Source: Thermomucor indicae-seudaticae (Eukaryota; Mucoromycota; Mucoromycetes; Mucorales; Lichtheimiaceae). From it: a stretch of 42,663 nt of DNA. The DNA lies in NCBI GenBank assembly GCA_000787465.1, contig JSYX01000293.1, positions 1 through 42,663 of the forward strand, given 5' to 3'. The translations under genes were made by a program, and so were the position numbers. Below the pieces are notes generated by a model. It had not been told where the DNA came from. It saw only the letters and a program-made list of their open reading frames with translations, and made no database searches. Shown here piece after piece: positions 1 to 9,727 of the stretch (position 1 is the first letter of the stretch; each line of letters opens with the position of its first letter).

Positions 1-3
1 TAG

Positions 4-1080
4 TCTTTCTTATGGTTATGCGCCTATGCATGTTATGGATTGATCAGTCAGAATACGATAATTATTGATGGTCATGATTCTAGAATTAATTATGTAAATA
101 CAGATATTAAAAAGGAAAGATTATATTCATACAAATTTAAAAAACATGGTATCAGAACACAAATAATTTCAGATGTAAATGATATGGTATTGTTTGTTTC
201 AAAAAGGGAATACTGTAGTGATAGTTCTGATGGTAGTATGTTTTTGAATATGAAGATATATAATAAAATTTGTAAAAGTGATGCATTAGCATTGGATGGA
301 GGAGATGCTTTATTTGTAAATCAATTCATAGAATTATCAGCAGAGCAAGGTATAGAATTTAGTACAAATGATTTTGTGTATCCTATTCGAAGAAATATAA
401 ATGTTGATTTAAATGAAGAGGAGAAACATTTTGATAATGTTTTTGGTAGTTTTCGATGAAAAATTGAAAATCAATTTTCGGAATTAGGAAATAAATTTTT
501 TAAATTTAATAACAATAAATCATTATTCAGAATGAATAATATAAAATTTTATAATTTACCATCTAAAGTAGCATGCCTATTAAAAAATATACAGAAATTT
601 TCTGAAATATTTCATATAAATACATTACCACGTCGTAAATTGGGGGAAACTGATAATTGTGAATTTCCATTTGAAAAATTGTTGATAAATATCGTTACTA
701 GCAATCATGAAGAAAATAAAATGAAATTTGATGCTACGATGGAGCTACAAACTGAAATTTTGGAACTTAATATAGGAACCAGTAATATGATAGTTATTGA
801 TAATTATGATAATGATGATAATTTGGAACATAACTCAGATAGTGATAATGATATTACACCGTTTAGTGAAAGGAAAAGGAAGAGAAAAGTAAGAAATAAA
901 AACAAAACAATATCATATGAAATAGAACACAGTGTAGACCATAAAATTGAAAATAATGAGTATTTCTTTTTGATAAAATGAAAAGGTTATAGTGAAAATG
1001 ATACTAGTTGGATATTAATAAATAATTTTAATGAAAAAGATATGTTAAGAGATTATTTAACGTCTAAAAATATAGTCTAA
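4..1080 (+). pseudogene. DDE (Harbinger/DDE_Tnp_4-like) transposase with C-terminal chromodomain, broken by two TGA codons
   Basis: One frame is open from 4 to TAA at 1078-1080 apart from TGA at 457-459 and 979-981. The left part has features I associate with HARBI1/DDE_4-type transposases: a DGHDSRINYV segment, DVNDMVLFVSK, DGGDALFVNQFIE, FVYPIRR and FGSFR-KIENQFSELG. The middle is acidic and lysine-rich (a hinge). The last about 45 residues form a chromodomain: NNEYFFLIK, then TGA at the position of the invariant Trp of the WKGY motif, then KGYSENDTSW and an acidic end. The 5' end is outside the window, and there is no ATG near the left edge in this frame. Harbinger assignment is from remembered motifs; the chromodomain call is firmer. 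A degenerate copy is the simplest reading; TGA read as Trp is the alternative. Confidence 0.7.
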
Positions 1081-1378
1081 CCTACATAAACAATCTGCAA
1101 AAATCTATACTACCATCACTACCACAATAAATTGTGATTCGCTTAATTTTGTTTTATTTTTCTTGTCGGTGGTTTTTTCGTATTTATATTTACGCTTATA
1201 TCATTATTACATTCAGGTTCAAAAGTAACTCTACTTTCTGTTTCAATCTTTTTTCTTATTTTTATTTACAGGTTTCTTTGTATTTCTTTTGTTTCTAGTA
1301 TGGCTCTTGCTGTGTCTGCAACATAAAATATCACTTTTATTATCGCCTAAGTTCGTCCTTATCTTTTTGTGACACATA

Positions 1379-1402
1379 CAGTGGCGCACCGCCTATTGCA
1401 AC
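1379..1402 (+). repeat. Left terminal inverted repeat of the pogo-like element
   Basis: CAGTGGCGCACC followed by GCCTATTGCAAC. It pairs with 2463-2486 read on the minus strand, with three mismatches in the positions 8-12 block. It continues into two more GSCTAYTGCAAC copies at 1406-1417 and 1423-1434. Confidence 0.9.
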
Positions 1403-1594
1403 CCCGGCTATTGCAACACCCCGCCTACTGCAACGAATTTTCAGGAATCGCTGAAAACGCATAAGGCCATCGCAACATCCGGGCCTTCCGCAATCCGCAA
1501 CGCCGTCAACTCCATGTTGCAATGGCGGAATATATCAATTTGAAACCTAGACCTAATAATATTCGTTTATTTCTTTAAAGGTGTGGTCAATTTT

Positions 1595-2207
1595 TTACAC
1601 GTCTGATGCACCTGATTCACCGTGTATCATATACATTGAAAGATTGATGCGATTCTTGAAACGTTGTTTCCAGCCATTGCTACCCTTGAAGACGCCATCA
1701 GGATAATCCAGCTTTTTTTGCAATGACTTTGCCTGCTTGAACAATAATGTTCCAGTTCGATGGGATATTACGCTCCTGAAATTCAGTCCTCCAAATATAC
1801 AGAGCTCTTTCCACATACTACTGGAAGATAATGCACATATAAGTTCCTAGAATTCTTGACTGTACTGTAATTGTCACAAATGCAACGTACCGACAACCCG
1901 CCAGTATTTTGTGTCTTTGAGAAAGAGCTGTTCTCGCCCGCATATTCGATTGCGTCACGTTTGAGATTGGGCAACGAGAAATGCTCGACTTGTTTGGTGC
2001 TGTCTCTTGATGATATTCCTTCTTCAACCATTCTGCGAGTTGTTCTAATGTCAGATTAAGTTTATTCCTTGTTTTAACTAGAAGTGCGTCTTCTTGTTCT
2101 TTATTTAATCCTTTGAACTTTGGAGGTATTGTAATTGAAAAGGCAGTTGACTGGAATAAAAGACAAACTTGCTTTATGCACGACACCATATCGCTTTTAT
2201 TATTCAC
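1595..2207 (-). pseudogene. CENP-B/pogo transposase N-terminal fragment, frameshifted
   Basis: The first part (2207 down to about 1990) contains LNLTLEQLAEWLKKEYHQET followed by APNKSSISR, the helix-turn-helix pattern of CENP-B/Psq N-termini. After decay and frame changes, 1816-1595 gives WKELC...ISHRTGTLLFKQAKSL...GSNGWKQRFKNR, the second (Tc5/CENP-B type) DNA-binding domain with its GSxGWxxRFKxR signature. The frames do not connect without shifts and the DDE domain is absent. The peptide lies wholly inside the TIR-bounded element. Family assignment is good; the fragment cannot transpose itself. Confidence 0.8.
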
Positions 2208-2462
2208 TCATTCGTTCAATGGACATGGCAATTACTAAAAAACAATGACTAATGATGGATCTATTACTAAACGATTACTGATATCTGACAACAGCTGTTC
2301 CCAGTGGGAAGGCGGGACTCGTACACCTCTAAACGCGTCGACTTTTTGCTAACAAAATTGCCATTGCAAGAGCCGGATGCGATCAGTTGGAAACTGAATC
2401 TGTCCGCCTCATCGCTCTATTGCAACCCCCGGCTATTGCAACAGAAATCCAGGAATCGAGAC

Positions 2463-2486
2463 GTTGCAATAGGCGAAGAGCCACTG
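2463..2486 (-). repeat. Right terminal inverted repeat of the pogo-like element
   Basis: On the minus strand it reads CAGTGGCTCTTC then GCCTATTGCAAC. Two further CTATTGCAAC copies lie just inside in the plus orientation, at 2414-2426 and 2431-2442. Confidence 0.9.
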
Positions 2487-3063
2487 TATATCCTTCTTTT
2501 TCCCTATTTTATGGATATAAGTGCATACATTATTACTAGAATTTATATACCAAAAATAATTTGACTCAACAGTTTGCATATTTTCGTCTATAAAAGTTTT
2601 GAAATAATTTCTTTTTATCTGTAACATAAGCTGAATTTCCAAAATAATGTTCCATAAGCTTATGCATAAGTTCCTTAATAGATTTTGTCATATTATGTTT
2701 ATTGATTAAGATATCAATATTAAGTAAAACCATACTGTTCTTATGATTTTGCGGATTTGTGTGTTGATATTTTGTAGGTTGAATTTTAAAAAATATATAA
2801 AATTCAATTTTTGTAAAGTTTTTAGTTTTAATTTCAAATTTTCTGTATGAAGGAATTCAACTATGTAAATTAAAAAAATTAACAGATTTCTAAAATCTAA
2901 TAGTCTCATAAATCATATTGCTATTGATACACCAACAAAAACTTTTCACTTTATAGTAAGAAGGGTTTTTCATCGCTTTCGATGACTTTGACGGGGCTAG
3001 AGCGAACATGCGGAGAGCGCCAAGCTCATTACTGACGTTGTTTATTCTCAGCAGACACCAGTA

Positions 3064-3618
3064 TTAGAAGTGCACGTGGCACTGTCGCGTGCGATCTTTC
3101 GTCTGCATCACAATCGCTTTGAAGATCGCAGAATCCATGGTCGGCCGATAATTTTTACACTTGTTTGGAGTGACCGACTTTTTGCGATGCGTTTCAAACG
3201 CATGCATCACTTTCATCAAGTCCTTGAGGTCCAGCACGAGGGCCGGAAGAGACTGGAGGGAGGTGGGGGCCTCGAAAGACATGAGTTCTCCAAAGCAATA
3301 TACACCACCATCTTTCAAGATGCCCAAGCAGAACGTGACCTTTGGGCCTAATAATCCCATTAATGCATTGTAATATATTTCATACATGCGAAGCCTTTGC
3401 AAATGCTCATCTTTTTCTCCAAAGCCTAGAACGGCCTCCATACGATGCCTGTCGATCGCATTTTTACAGACTATAGCCGTTCTAGCAAGATCAGCGGCCA
3501 TCAGGGCAGGATCGGCTTAATAACATGCTGGCTTGACCTCGCCAAAACCAAGCGAGTAATCCACGTGGCGTTCTTGAATTGACACCAGATACGAATCCGG
3601 GCGTAAGGGGTCCAGCAT
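3064..3618 (-). pseudogene. Pseudogene of an unknown family with DYSLGFGEVKP motif
   Basis: An ATG at 3618 opens a frame MLDPLRPDSYLVSIQ...VDYSLGFGEVKPACY that meets TAA (about 3517). It then continues in the same frame as MAADLARTAIVCKNAIDRH and on to a stop at 3064-3066, about 145 further residues (KVTFCLGILKDGGVYCFGEL, LPALVLDLKDLMKVMHAFE). I recall proteins of this style as lineage-specific conserved hypotheticals in Mucoromycota but cannot name them. The D-x(6-7)-E-V-K arrangement resembles the core of PD-(D/E)XK nuclease folds; that is inference only. One in-frame stop and no recognisable gene context suggest a dead copy, perhaps spread with repeats. Confidence 0.5.
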
Positions 3619-4088
3619 TAGAAATTTTTCGGTGGTTTTCTGATTCCACCTATATGTAGCATACTGTCAGCAGTTGTAGAGCAGCCATGTCAGTTATTAA
3701 TACCACCGGAATGCGCGATTTCAGTCTGGGTCGTGGAACATTGTGGAAATTCTAGGATACAACAACAGCGCTATGAGTTCGATTTCTCTCATTTCTTCAA
3801 GCAACGGAAACCGATAAAGCTTGGCAACACTGAGACGACGGGATTGCTTTAGACAAAGCCGTATTCCACTGCGAAAATTGGAAGTTTCGGCGAAGTTCCG
3901 GCCGTGGAAATGTCACGTTCCTCGTTTGTTCCCTTGCATTTTCCGCGGGTTGTCGAGGAATGAGACTGAGGTATGCCCAACCCGTAGACCGGTAAGATGC
4001 CCGTGATATGCCATGGGCCAACCTTATGCTCAAAAATTAAGCTAGAGGGAGGTTTAGAAATAGGTCGGGGAACGTTACGTAACTGCAA

Positions 4089-4120
4089 GCAGAAACGTGA
4101 AGTGTCCGTCACGTTTCTGC
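4089..4120. repeat. Perfect 12 bp inverted repeat (hairpin)
   Basis: GCAGAAACGTGA (4089-4100), loop AGTGTCCG, then TCACGTTTCTGC (4109-4120), followed by another AACGTTTCTG. The same area has GT/CGTTTC-rich sequence resembling transposon ends. Confidence 0.8.
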
Positions 4121-5282
4121 AACGTTTCTGATTGCTGGCACGTCTGATTTTTTGCAGAGTTCGTACTCGTAGTTTGCTTACCAGTTTATGAGCACTGATA
4201 TCGCACGGTATGCGTAATCATCAGACATGCTATGCTTAAGCTCGTTAAGCCGCTTGTCTGCTTCTCTTCTGGCTGTTTTCCTGAATTTCATGGCCTGCAT
4301 AGTAGATGTAAGAACTCATCATATCTTTACGGCTATAATAAGTTTGACATACAGTACCTCCGTTATGTCGAGTGTTTGGCTAAATATATTCGCATCCAGT
4401 TTGATGCTTTCATCCATGTAGTTCAAAAGAAACTCATCATGAAGCTGCTCCAGGCATTCGTCACCGAAAACGTCCACGCAAACAGGGTCATTTTGTTTGG
4501 GCTTCATGAGGAGAATGTGCGACAATGATCTATCAACTCTTCATTAATATCGGGCGTCGTTTACCGCACAGCTTTCTGTGCTTGCTTACAGTATCTTCTG
4601 AACATCCGATTCTAAATATAGACCCGACCGTTTTGCTTCCTCCAAATTACGGGACTGATATACTCGGAATCGTTCCATTATATTGACATTGCCGAGGCCC
4701 CAAGTGCAAGTTTCCGGCTGATCTCCAAGGTGAATGGCGTCGTAGATACTCGTCGAGCGAACGTCACCGGCACTGCAACTGCTACTTCTGCAGTTGTTTT
4801 ATTTGGAACTCGCTTTGATATCTGCTTGCAGCGCAACATGAGTGGCCATACACGCATTACTACCAGCTAACGTACCGGATGGTTACTCGATTCTGCTTGA
4901 TCGTATAGTTGAGAAACGGAAGTATAGAAGTGTACATTGAGTTTTTGCTTCAGGATCTACCTCGTCACGCTTTCTCTTCGATTTCGCCAGTAACATCGAG
5001 AGGGATTTAGTCAAGATTGTTCCTTCTGCAACATAGCATTTGCTTACAGTTATCGATCGTTACGCGAGCTTTGCCCTTAAAGGTCCTGTTTGTAATGTTC
5101 CCCACGTACTGATGTATCTGGATATTCGTTGTTGCTTTTGCTTCATCCTAAATTAAACGGTCAGCCACCATAAATACTTGTCTCGTTATGCAAATTACCG
5201 TCCGATGGATTCTCAGACGTTCCGCATGGCTTTGGATAAGCGGAGGTATTTGCGGACGCTTAGCGATTCTGTCAAAATCCTC

Positions 5283-5425
5283 TAAGGTTCGGCACGGGGA
5301 TGGGACGTCCCGGTTTGACTAGGGATGGGAAATCCGGGACAGGCCCGGGATGGCTGCCGTCCCAGATAACTTTCCTGACCGGAAACTGGGAATGGGAGCG
5401 TCCCGTCCAAGAATTTGTCGTCCCG
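5283..5425. repeat. GGGACGTCCC-rich low-complexity cluster
   Basis: Repeated short words GGGATGGGACGTCCCGG, GGGATGGGAAATCCGGGACA, GGCCCGGGATGG and GGAATGGGAGCGTCCCGTCC, many self-complementary. This style of iterated GC-rich motif is common at subterminal regions of hAT-like elements; no matching partner end was proven. Confidence 0.5.
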
Positions 5426-5755
5426 TCCGCAAAACTATCAGGAAGATATGTTGTCGGTCCGCGATGTCGATCGTAAGTCACAGGCACCGAATACAGAGTG
5501 AAGATAGGGCGTAACGGGCCTTGGCAATGGTATAAATACAAATAAACCTTCTGGCTTGCGAGGATGTAGTAATGTTAGTGATATTTGTAGGACCCAACAC
5601 TTGACGAGAGATTACGTAGGAGAACGGAAGGGACAGAAATCGGGAAGAAAGACCTTCTCCTTGTTTTGTCTGACTTCGCCGCGTAATGAAAATTACGTGT
5701 GCCTTTGTTTGGTCAAAAATGGAAGTCACAGTGATGAGTGTTGTCGATGATAGGA

Positions 5756-6118
5756 TCATGCTTCCTTTGATGCTCTTTTCATCATTATTTCCACGCGGTC
5801 CATGAGCGCAGCCATCTTCTTTTCAACGATATCTAGGGTTTCGCTCTTTGTCACTGGCAGCTGTTGCTGAACTGTTTGAACTGATGGATCTACGAATTTC
5901 AATCTCCATCTGCAAACTTTTTGCTTTACTGGCAGACTAGGATAAGCTCGCTCTTCTTCAAATTGTCAGCGGGCCTCACAGGGTGAAACTGTTTACACTC
6001 CTTATTCACTCCTGACTGTGGTACATATTCCAAAGTCTCCCGTATTCTGCCGAATTGCCGCGACACGCGTTGTTGCTTCAGTTAGAAATGTTTTTGGCTC
6101 TTCGATGATGATTGCCAT
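5756..6118 (-). CDS. Hypothetical two-exon protein (about 93 aa), possibly a gene remnant
   Basis: An ATG at 6118 gives MAIIIEEPKTFLTEATTRVA...DFGICTTVR. A donor GTGAAT at 6009 and an acceptor ending at 5929 (81 nt intron, phase 1) lead in frame to IKQKVCRWRLKFVDPSVQTV and a C-terminal helical segment LDIVEKKMAALMDRVEIMMK...SKEA, stopping at 5756-5758. The last part looks like a genuine coiled-coil tail. The frame is open upstream of the ATG (to about 6211), so the true start may be earlier. I do not recognise the family. It lies in a repeat-rich zone and may be part of an old mobile element. Confidence 0.35.
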
Positions 6119-8570
6119 TTTGCTGTCTAGTTGAGGTCGGTCCTCCAGACGGAAACCTCTGATGATATCTCTGATTTTATCGCCGGTACAGACAACCCCC
6201 GTTAATTTCACGCTGGAAATTCCCGGGAAAAGGGTGAAATGAGGGTTGCGAAATTATCGAGGGTTTGCCATCAGAGATTCCTTGTATGAAAAACATTTTG
6301 CAGGGCGACCAATCAAGAAGCGAAGACACGTAATCAAAACGAAGAAGGAGTTGGCCGCGCTCTGGAGAGAGAGAGAGAGAGTGGGGTCAATATTTCGTCT
6401 TCCGTTCGTGAGAAGCTCGTTAGACGCAAGATGCCTTTCTGTCATAGAGCCTCGTGGAGGTCATACTCCCCATTAATAAGGGTCCCATCAAGACGGGATC
6501 AGGTCAGGACAGGACAGAACGACGTCCTGAGAGTCCCGACTGCGATTTCAAATCATCAAGACAAGATCAGGATCTGAACGCAGTGAAGTGCGGATCCTTT
6601 CGAGGATCAAAAGATATAGAAAAAGTGGTGTTCATTATCGGATCGCATTAGAACAGATATTCTCTTACCCGCGGGTCAGCGGGTGGGATAGGGTTAGCCA
6701 GACAAGACACAGCGACTTTACGCCCTCGACGAACTACTCTCTGCCATGCAACCGTTGGGGGTCGAATTTACTGGTGAGGGCGCTGAGGTCGCCACCAGGA
6801 TGAGGAGAAGCTGGTTAAGAGCGCAGCGAGAGAAATGTGCGGATAGTCTATGGTAAACCTGGTGCAAGTAACCGGGATGTGGCACGAAGTATGTCAACAA
6901 CGATAAAGCTCTCAAAATTGGTCGTGGCGTCGTGAGTCCTGACGCCGTACTGGTCCTGAGGTCAGGACGATCAGGACCAATTTTGTGAGCCCTAGGCACC
7001 GTAAACTTGTTGCCGCCTTGCTGTCGATGGGATTGCTAATCTATTAAGGCGTGTTTGTTATGATACATTCGTTTTAATTTTGTCTTTCAGTTACCAATTT
7101 GCTCCATGTCACTTGGCCAATACGAGTACTGCAACCTGCAACGGTGATGTATCCATATGTCAAATGTATAACGCATGACTATGAATACACGAAAATCGAC
7201 TATATATATCTCTATTGACGGCAACACAAAACAAGGATGACCTGCTCGGATGGTCCAAACATTGGGTAGGCTTTTGTTGCCATATGTATTCCTTTTCAGT
7301 GTTTATCAATTCGCGTGTTTCTGCAGGAGCTTTTGATTTAGAAGAGCCTCATTTTATCAGTACGAGGAGAAATCAAGCGTTGCGATTGAAAGAACTAAAC
7401 AGAATGCTGAACGTCCTTTACTGTCGTTCCTTTCTCTTTGTGCCATGACTTTACGCCGTCTTGCCCTTGTTTCACTGACTGGAAGGAACGAGGATCTTAC
7501 TAGTGCAAAAAAGCCATCCACGTCTTGCTACGGCGAAGCTAGGTAGACGCTATTGTCTTGTACGCAATAGAAAAGCAATGGCTTTCGTCGTAATTGTACT
7601 TTAATGGCAGACAAACGACGCAAATCTTATTGAAGATCAAAGCCGACTACTTTTATCATCAGCGCAATCTACCGGCGCGAGAAAGTTCTTTTCAACTCAC
7701 GCATTTGAAATGCCGGGCCTACGCGATGTGTCTTGGAGGGTAGCGCAAACCACTTTTGTCATGAGCGCAGTTCACACATGCCAACCTTTCATTTAAGACG
7801 CAAAGACAATCTGGCGTCGCAAAAAAGAAAAATGCTTCTCGCAAGAAGGTCCAAAGGTGGCATTACTCAGGGCATCATCTGATCACGGTTGCGCCTCGGA
7901 TAAACTGCTATATCGACAAGGGAACGTATCATGACGTACGTCGAACAATGTGAGTTGCATTGTTCAATGACTGGCTCCCGGAGAAGCCTGGAGCCTCTAA
8001 AATTGTGAATGAATCATTCTGATGCCACGCCCAATTTCTGCAAACCCATCAGCTGCAATATGCCAAGTGGCTGTTACAGAACGCCAGCGTGATCCATCAC
8101 TAAGCATTCTTGCGACTTGGAAATCTGAAGGATGGTACCAAGAGTTCCTTGTCGCAGCTTTGTACAAAACATGCCCATCTCGCACAGTCTTCTGAATTCG
8201 GGACAGAATCCCCATCCTGACATTATAAAACTTGGGGTGCAAATACTTTCTCATGTGGTCGTCTGATTGACGTAAATGATGCTTTACGCTTAGCACAAAA
8301 GGTGCGTCACTTACATTCTCGAAAAGAAATACGAATTACGCACATTGCGAGGAAGAAGCCAGTACAATCCCATCAGGATGTACCAGTAGGTTGCTGAGTG
8401 CCAAGAACGGGGAAACATGGCTTGCGAAAAGGGGGGGTCACTTATTTCTTTATACACGCACCCGCACAGGTGTTTTGCATTTCCATAAACCACTTCCAAT
8501 GTGACAGGCCTATATTTATATCTTTTTCCTTTTTCTTCCTTCCTTGTTTCCCTTACGCACACTTGCTCAC
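6119..8570. other. Repeat-rich interval without a supported gene
   Basis: It contains a long imperfect inverted repeat (6911-6989), GATCAGGTCAGGACAGGACA-type iterations at 6494-6560, and a GA microsatellite at 6366-6382. A minus-strand coding-like stretch at 7997-8296 (KYLHPKFYNVRMGILSRIQK...ATRNSWYHPSDFQVARML) has no recognised homology and no convincing gene structure. The rest shows nothing I can support. Confidence 0.4.
6911..6989. repeat. Imperfect inverted repeat, arms about 30 bp
   Basis: The left arm 6911-6943 begins CTCAAAATTGGTC and ends GAGTCCTGAC; the right arm 6961-6989 ends in GACCAATTTTGTGAG, so the arms pair with a few mismatches around a 17 nt loop. It looks like a fold-back or MITE remnant rather than a terminator. 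Confidence 0.65.
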
Positions 8571-9727
8571 ATGTGTGAAAACGACAGCAGTATTTCGTCA
8601 TCGTTCGATGAAAATGCAACAGTGGGACAAGCGCAGAGTATGTCCGAAATCATTCTGCCTCTTGATTCTAGACTTTCCCGCCTCTCGTTTCGGTCGGCAG
8701 ACAGCAAAAGGACGTATCGACATCGAGTCTCGTTTGATAACACATGCATGCCATCCGCCAAACCGTTCTTCTCCTACACTCTCCGGACCGCTAGCGAAGG
8801 CTATCTGCCTACTCGTGCATCCCGAATATTCATGGCTGTTCTGGATAGTGCAACCTCTCAAGATGAAACCAAGCAACTGCTTCGGTACACCATGGTAAAT
8901 AATTGTGGTCTGCTGTCACACGCGCTTTGACTGACCGGATATGTTGCAGGACGTGGTGGATCATGGTGATGAAGTAGTGATCGCTTGTATACATACGAAT
9001 CCTACTGGTAAATGTTTCCCCAGTCAACAGAAAGAAGGGACCTAAACGTGAGACAAAAACGATAGAAAACCGAACGGTGAAAGAGATGGCGACTGAACTA
9101 CTTAATTCCGCTCTCCTTTACCAGCACGAGGATAAGGTCAGTTAGTTCATGCTAAATGATGATCTGACTTTCATGCGTATCCCCCAGCCCGGCTGACTTG
9201 AAAGTGAAGATTTGTGTCACAGTCGAGCTTGTGTTTGGTAAACCGGAACCGTCACTCAAGTCCATGGTAAGTTATGTGATAAGAAGTCCATTATTAAAGT
9301 TTCTGAAAGTTACATGATGCTTAAGCTAGAATTGTACGAACCGTGCCTGCTCATCGTGGGTTGCGCAAAGAAACGAAAATCCGTCTTTTCGACCTGCAGC
9401 TCAGCAACCGCAATACAGCATTGTCTAAAGCAGATACCCGTCCCTGTTGTTTTCGTTCAGCAGAAGGAGGAAGAACAAGAAAATGAAAGCGTATCCATTC
9501 TCGGTCACAGACGGACGTTGACAAGTGCTAGTGCGCCTTTGCCAACCAGCCCATCGTCTTTTCCCACCCTCAACGGACAATCACACGGACTCTGTCGCCT
9601 CTTGACCGTCGATCAGAGCACAAGTGGGAGTCAAAGTCGGTTCAGGTCAAGCAGCTTCATCAATGCCAATCTGGCTCTACAACTTAAGCGGCGGTTTATG
9701 TTATTTAAAGGCAGTGCAAAGTCATAA
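8571..9727 (+). CDS. Universal stress protein (USP/UspA-domain) family protein, 5 exons, 306 aa
   Basis: Exons 8571-8894, 8950-9007, 9066-9140, 9205-9266 and 9326-9727 join in phase with GT-AG introns of 55-64 nt (a CTAAAC branch-like site lies in the second). The USP alpha/beta fold is clear: RASRIFMAVLDSATSQDETK (beta1), DVVDHGDEVVIACIHTNP, then VKEMATELLNSALLYQHEDK, KICVTVELVFGKPEPSLKSM, and the C-terminal YEPCLLIVGC...HCLKQIPVPVVFVQQ. The usual ATP-binding G-x2-G-x9-G(S/T) loop is degraded (CAKKRKSVFSTCSSATAIQH), so nucleotide binding is doubtful. A 107-residue Ser-rich N-terminus and a Ser-rich tail flank the domain, as in other long fungal USPs. The start ATG (8571) was chosen because no earlier in-frame ATG exists. 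It converges with NTAQ1. The third intron's acceptor (GAAAG) is the least certain junction. Confidence 0.85.

Larger units (their letters stand above)
1379..2486 (-). mobile_element. Pogo/Tigger-like (Tc1-mariner superfamily) non-autonomous element, 1108 bp
   Basis: Both ends start CAGTGGC as inverted repeats and are flanked by TA (1377-1378 and 2487-2488), the target duplication of Tc1-mariner/pogo elements. The 24 bp terminal repeats differ at three positions. Inside, on the minus strand, are fragments of a CENP-B-type transposase DNA-binding region (1595-2207). There is no room or sign of the DDE catalytic domain, so this is an internally deleted copy. The GC content of the ends contrasts with the AT-rich host block. 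The element sits inside the minus-strand ORF of the AT-rich unit, so it is the younger insertion. Confidence 0.85.
1243..2700 (-). pseudogene. Zinc-motif ORF of the AT-rich element, split by the pogo insertion
   Basis: On the minus strand the frame before the insertion (2642 to 2489) ends in NNVCTYIHKIGKKKD. The frame after it (1376 to 1243) begins MCHKKIRTNLGDNKSDILCC, then RHSK. Deleting 1377-2488 (element plus both TA copies) joins them into one frame with a Cys-Cys-(CC-x-H) pattern like short zinc-binding motifs seen in many mobile-element and giant-virus proteins. With only one TA removed the frame is off by 2 nt, so a small extra indel is implied. Upstream, another frame (HNMTKSIKELMHKLMEHYF) looks coding but ends at TGA, implying a frameshift. 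No start codon can be defined. Confidence 0.45.
1..2935. mobile_element. AT-rich transposon block, interrupted by a pogo-like element
   Basis: From the window start to about 2.93 kb (excluding 1379-2486) the DNA is strikingly AT-rich, unlike the balanced composition that follows. It holds a transposase frame on the plus strand (to 1080) and a zinc-motif frame on the minus strand (about 2700 down to 1243), which converge. The left end lies outside the window; the right end is placed only by the composition shift near 2930-2945, and no terminal repeat was identified there. I recall similar AT-rich DDE proteins from Glomeromycotina genomes, but this is memory, not a search. The block looks like one old element, or part of one, that has decayed and been re-invaded. 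Confidence 0.6.
3619..5755. other. Gene-poor, repeat-like interval
   Basis: No complete gene is seen. Around 4319-4525 the minus strand has a short coding-like peptide (LMKPKQNDPVCVDVFGDECL...DITEVLYVKL) and a further fragment TSTMQAMKFRKTARREADKR nearby, broken by stops; they may be relics of the same class as the GEVKP pseudogene. A perfect hairpin lies at 4089-4120 and a GC-rich cluster at 5283-5425. The remainder shows nothing I can support. Confidence 0.4.

Noticed and set aside
9008..9023. Apparent 16 nt mini-intron (GTAAAT...CCCCAG) in the USP gene
   Set aside because: A normal 58 nt intron (9008-9065) with a CTAAAC branch-like site and correct phase explains the same gap.
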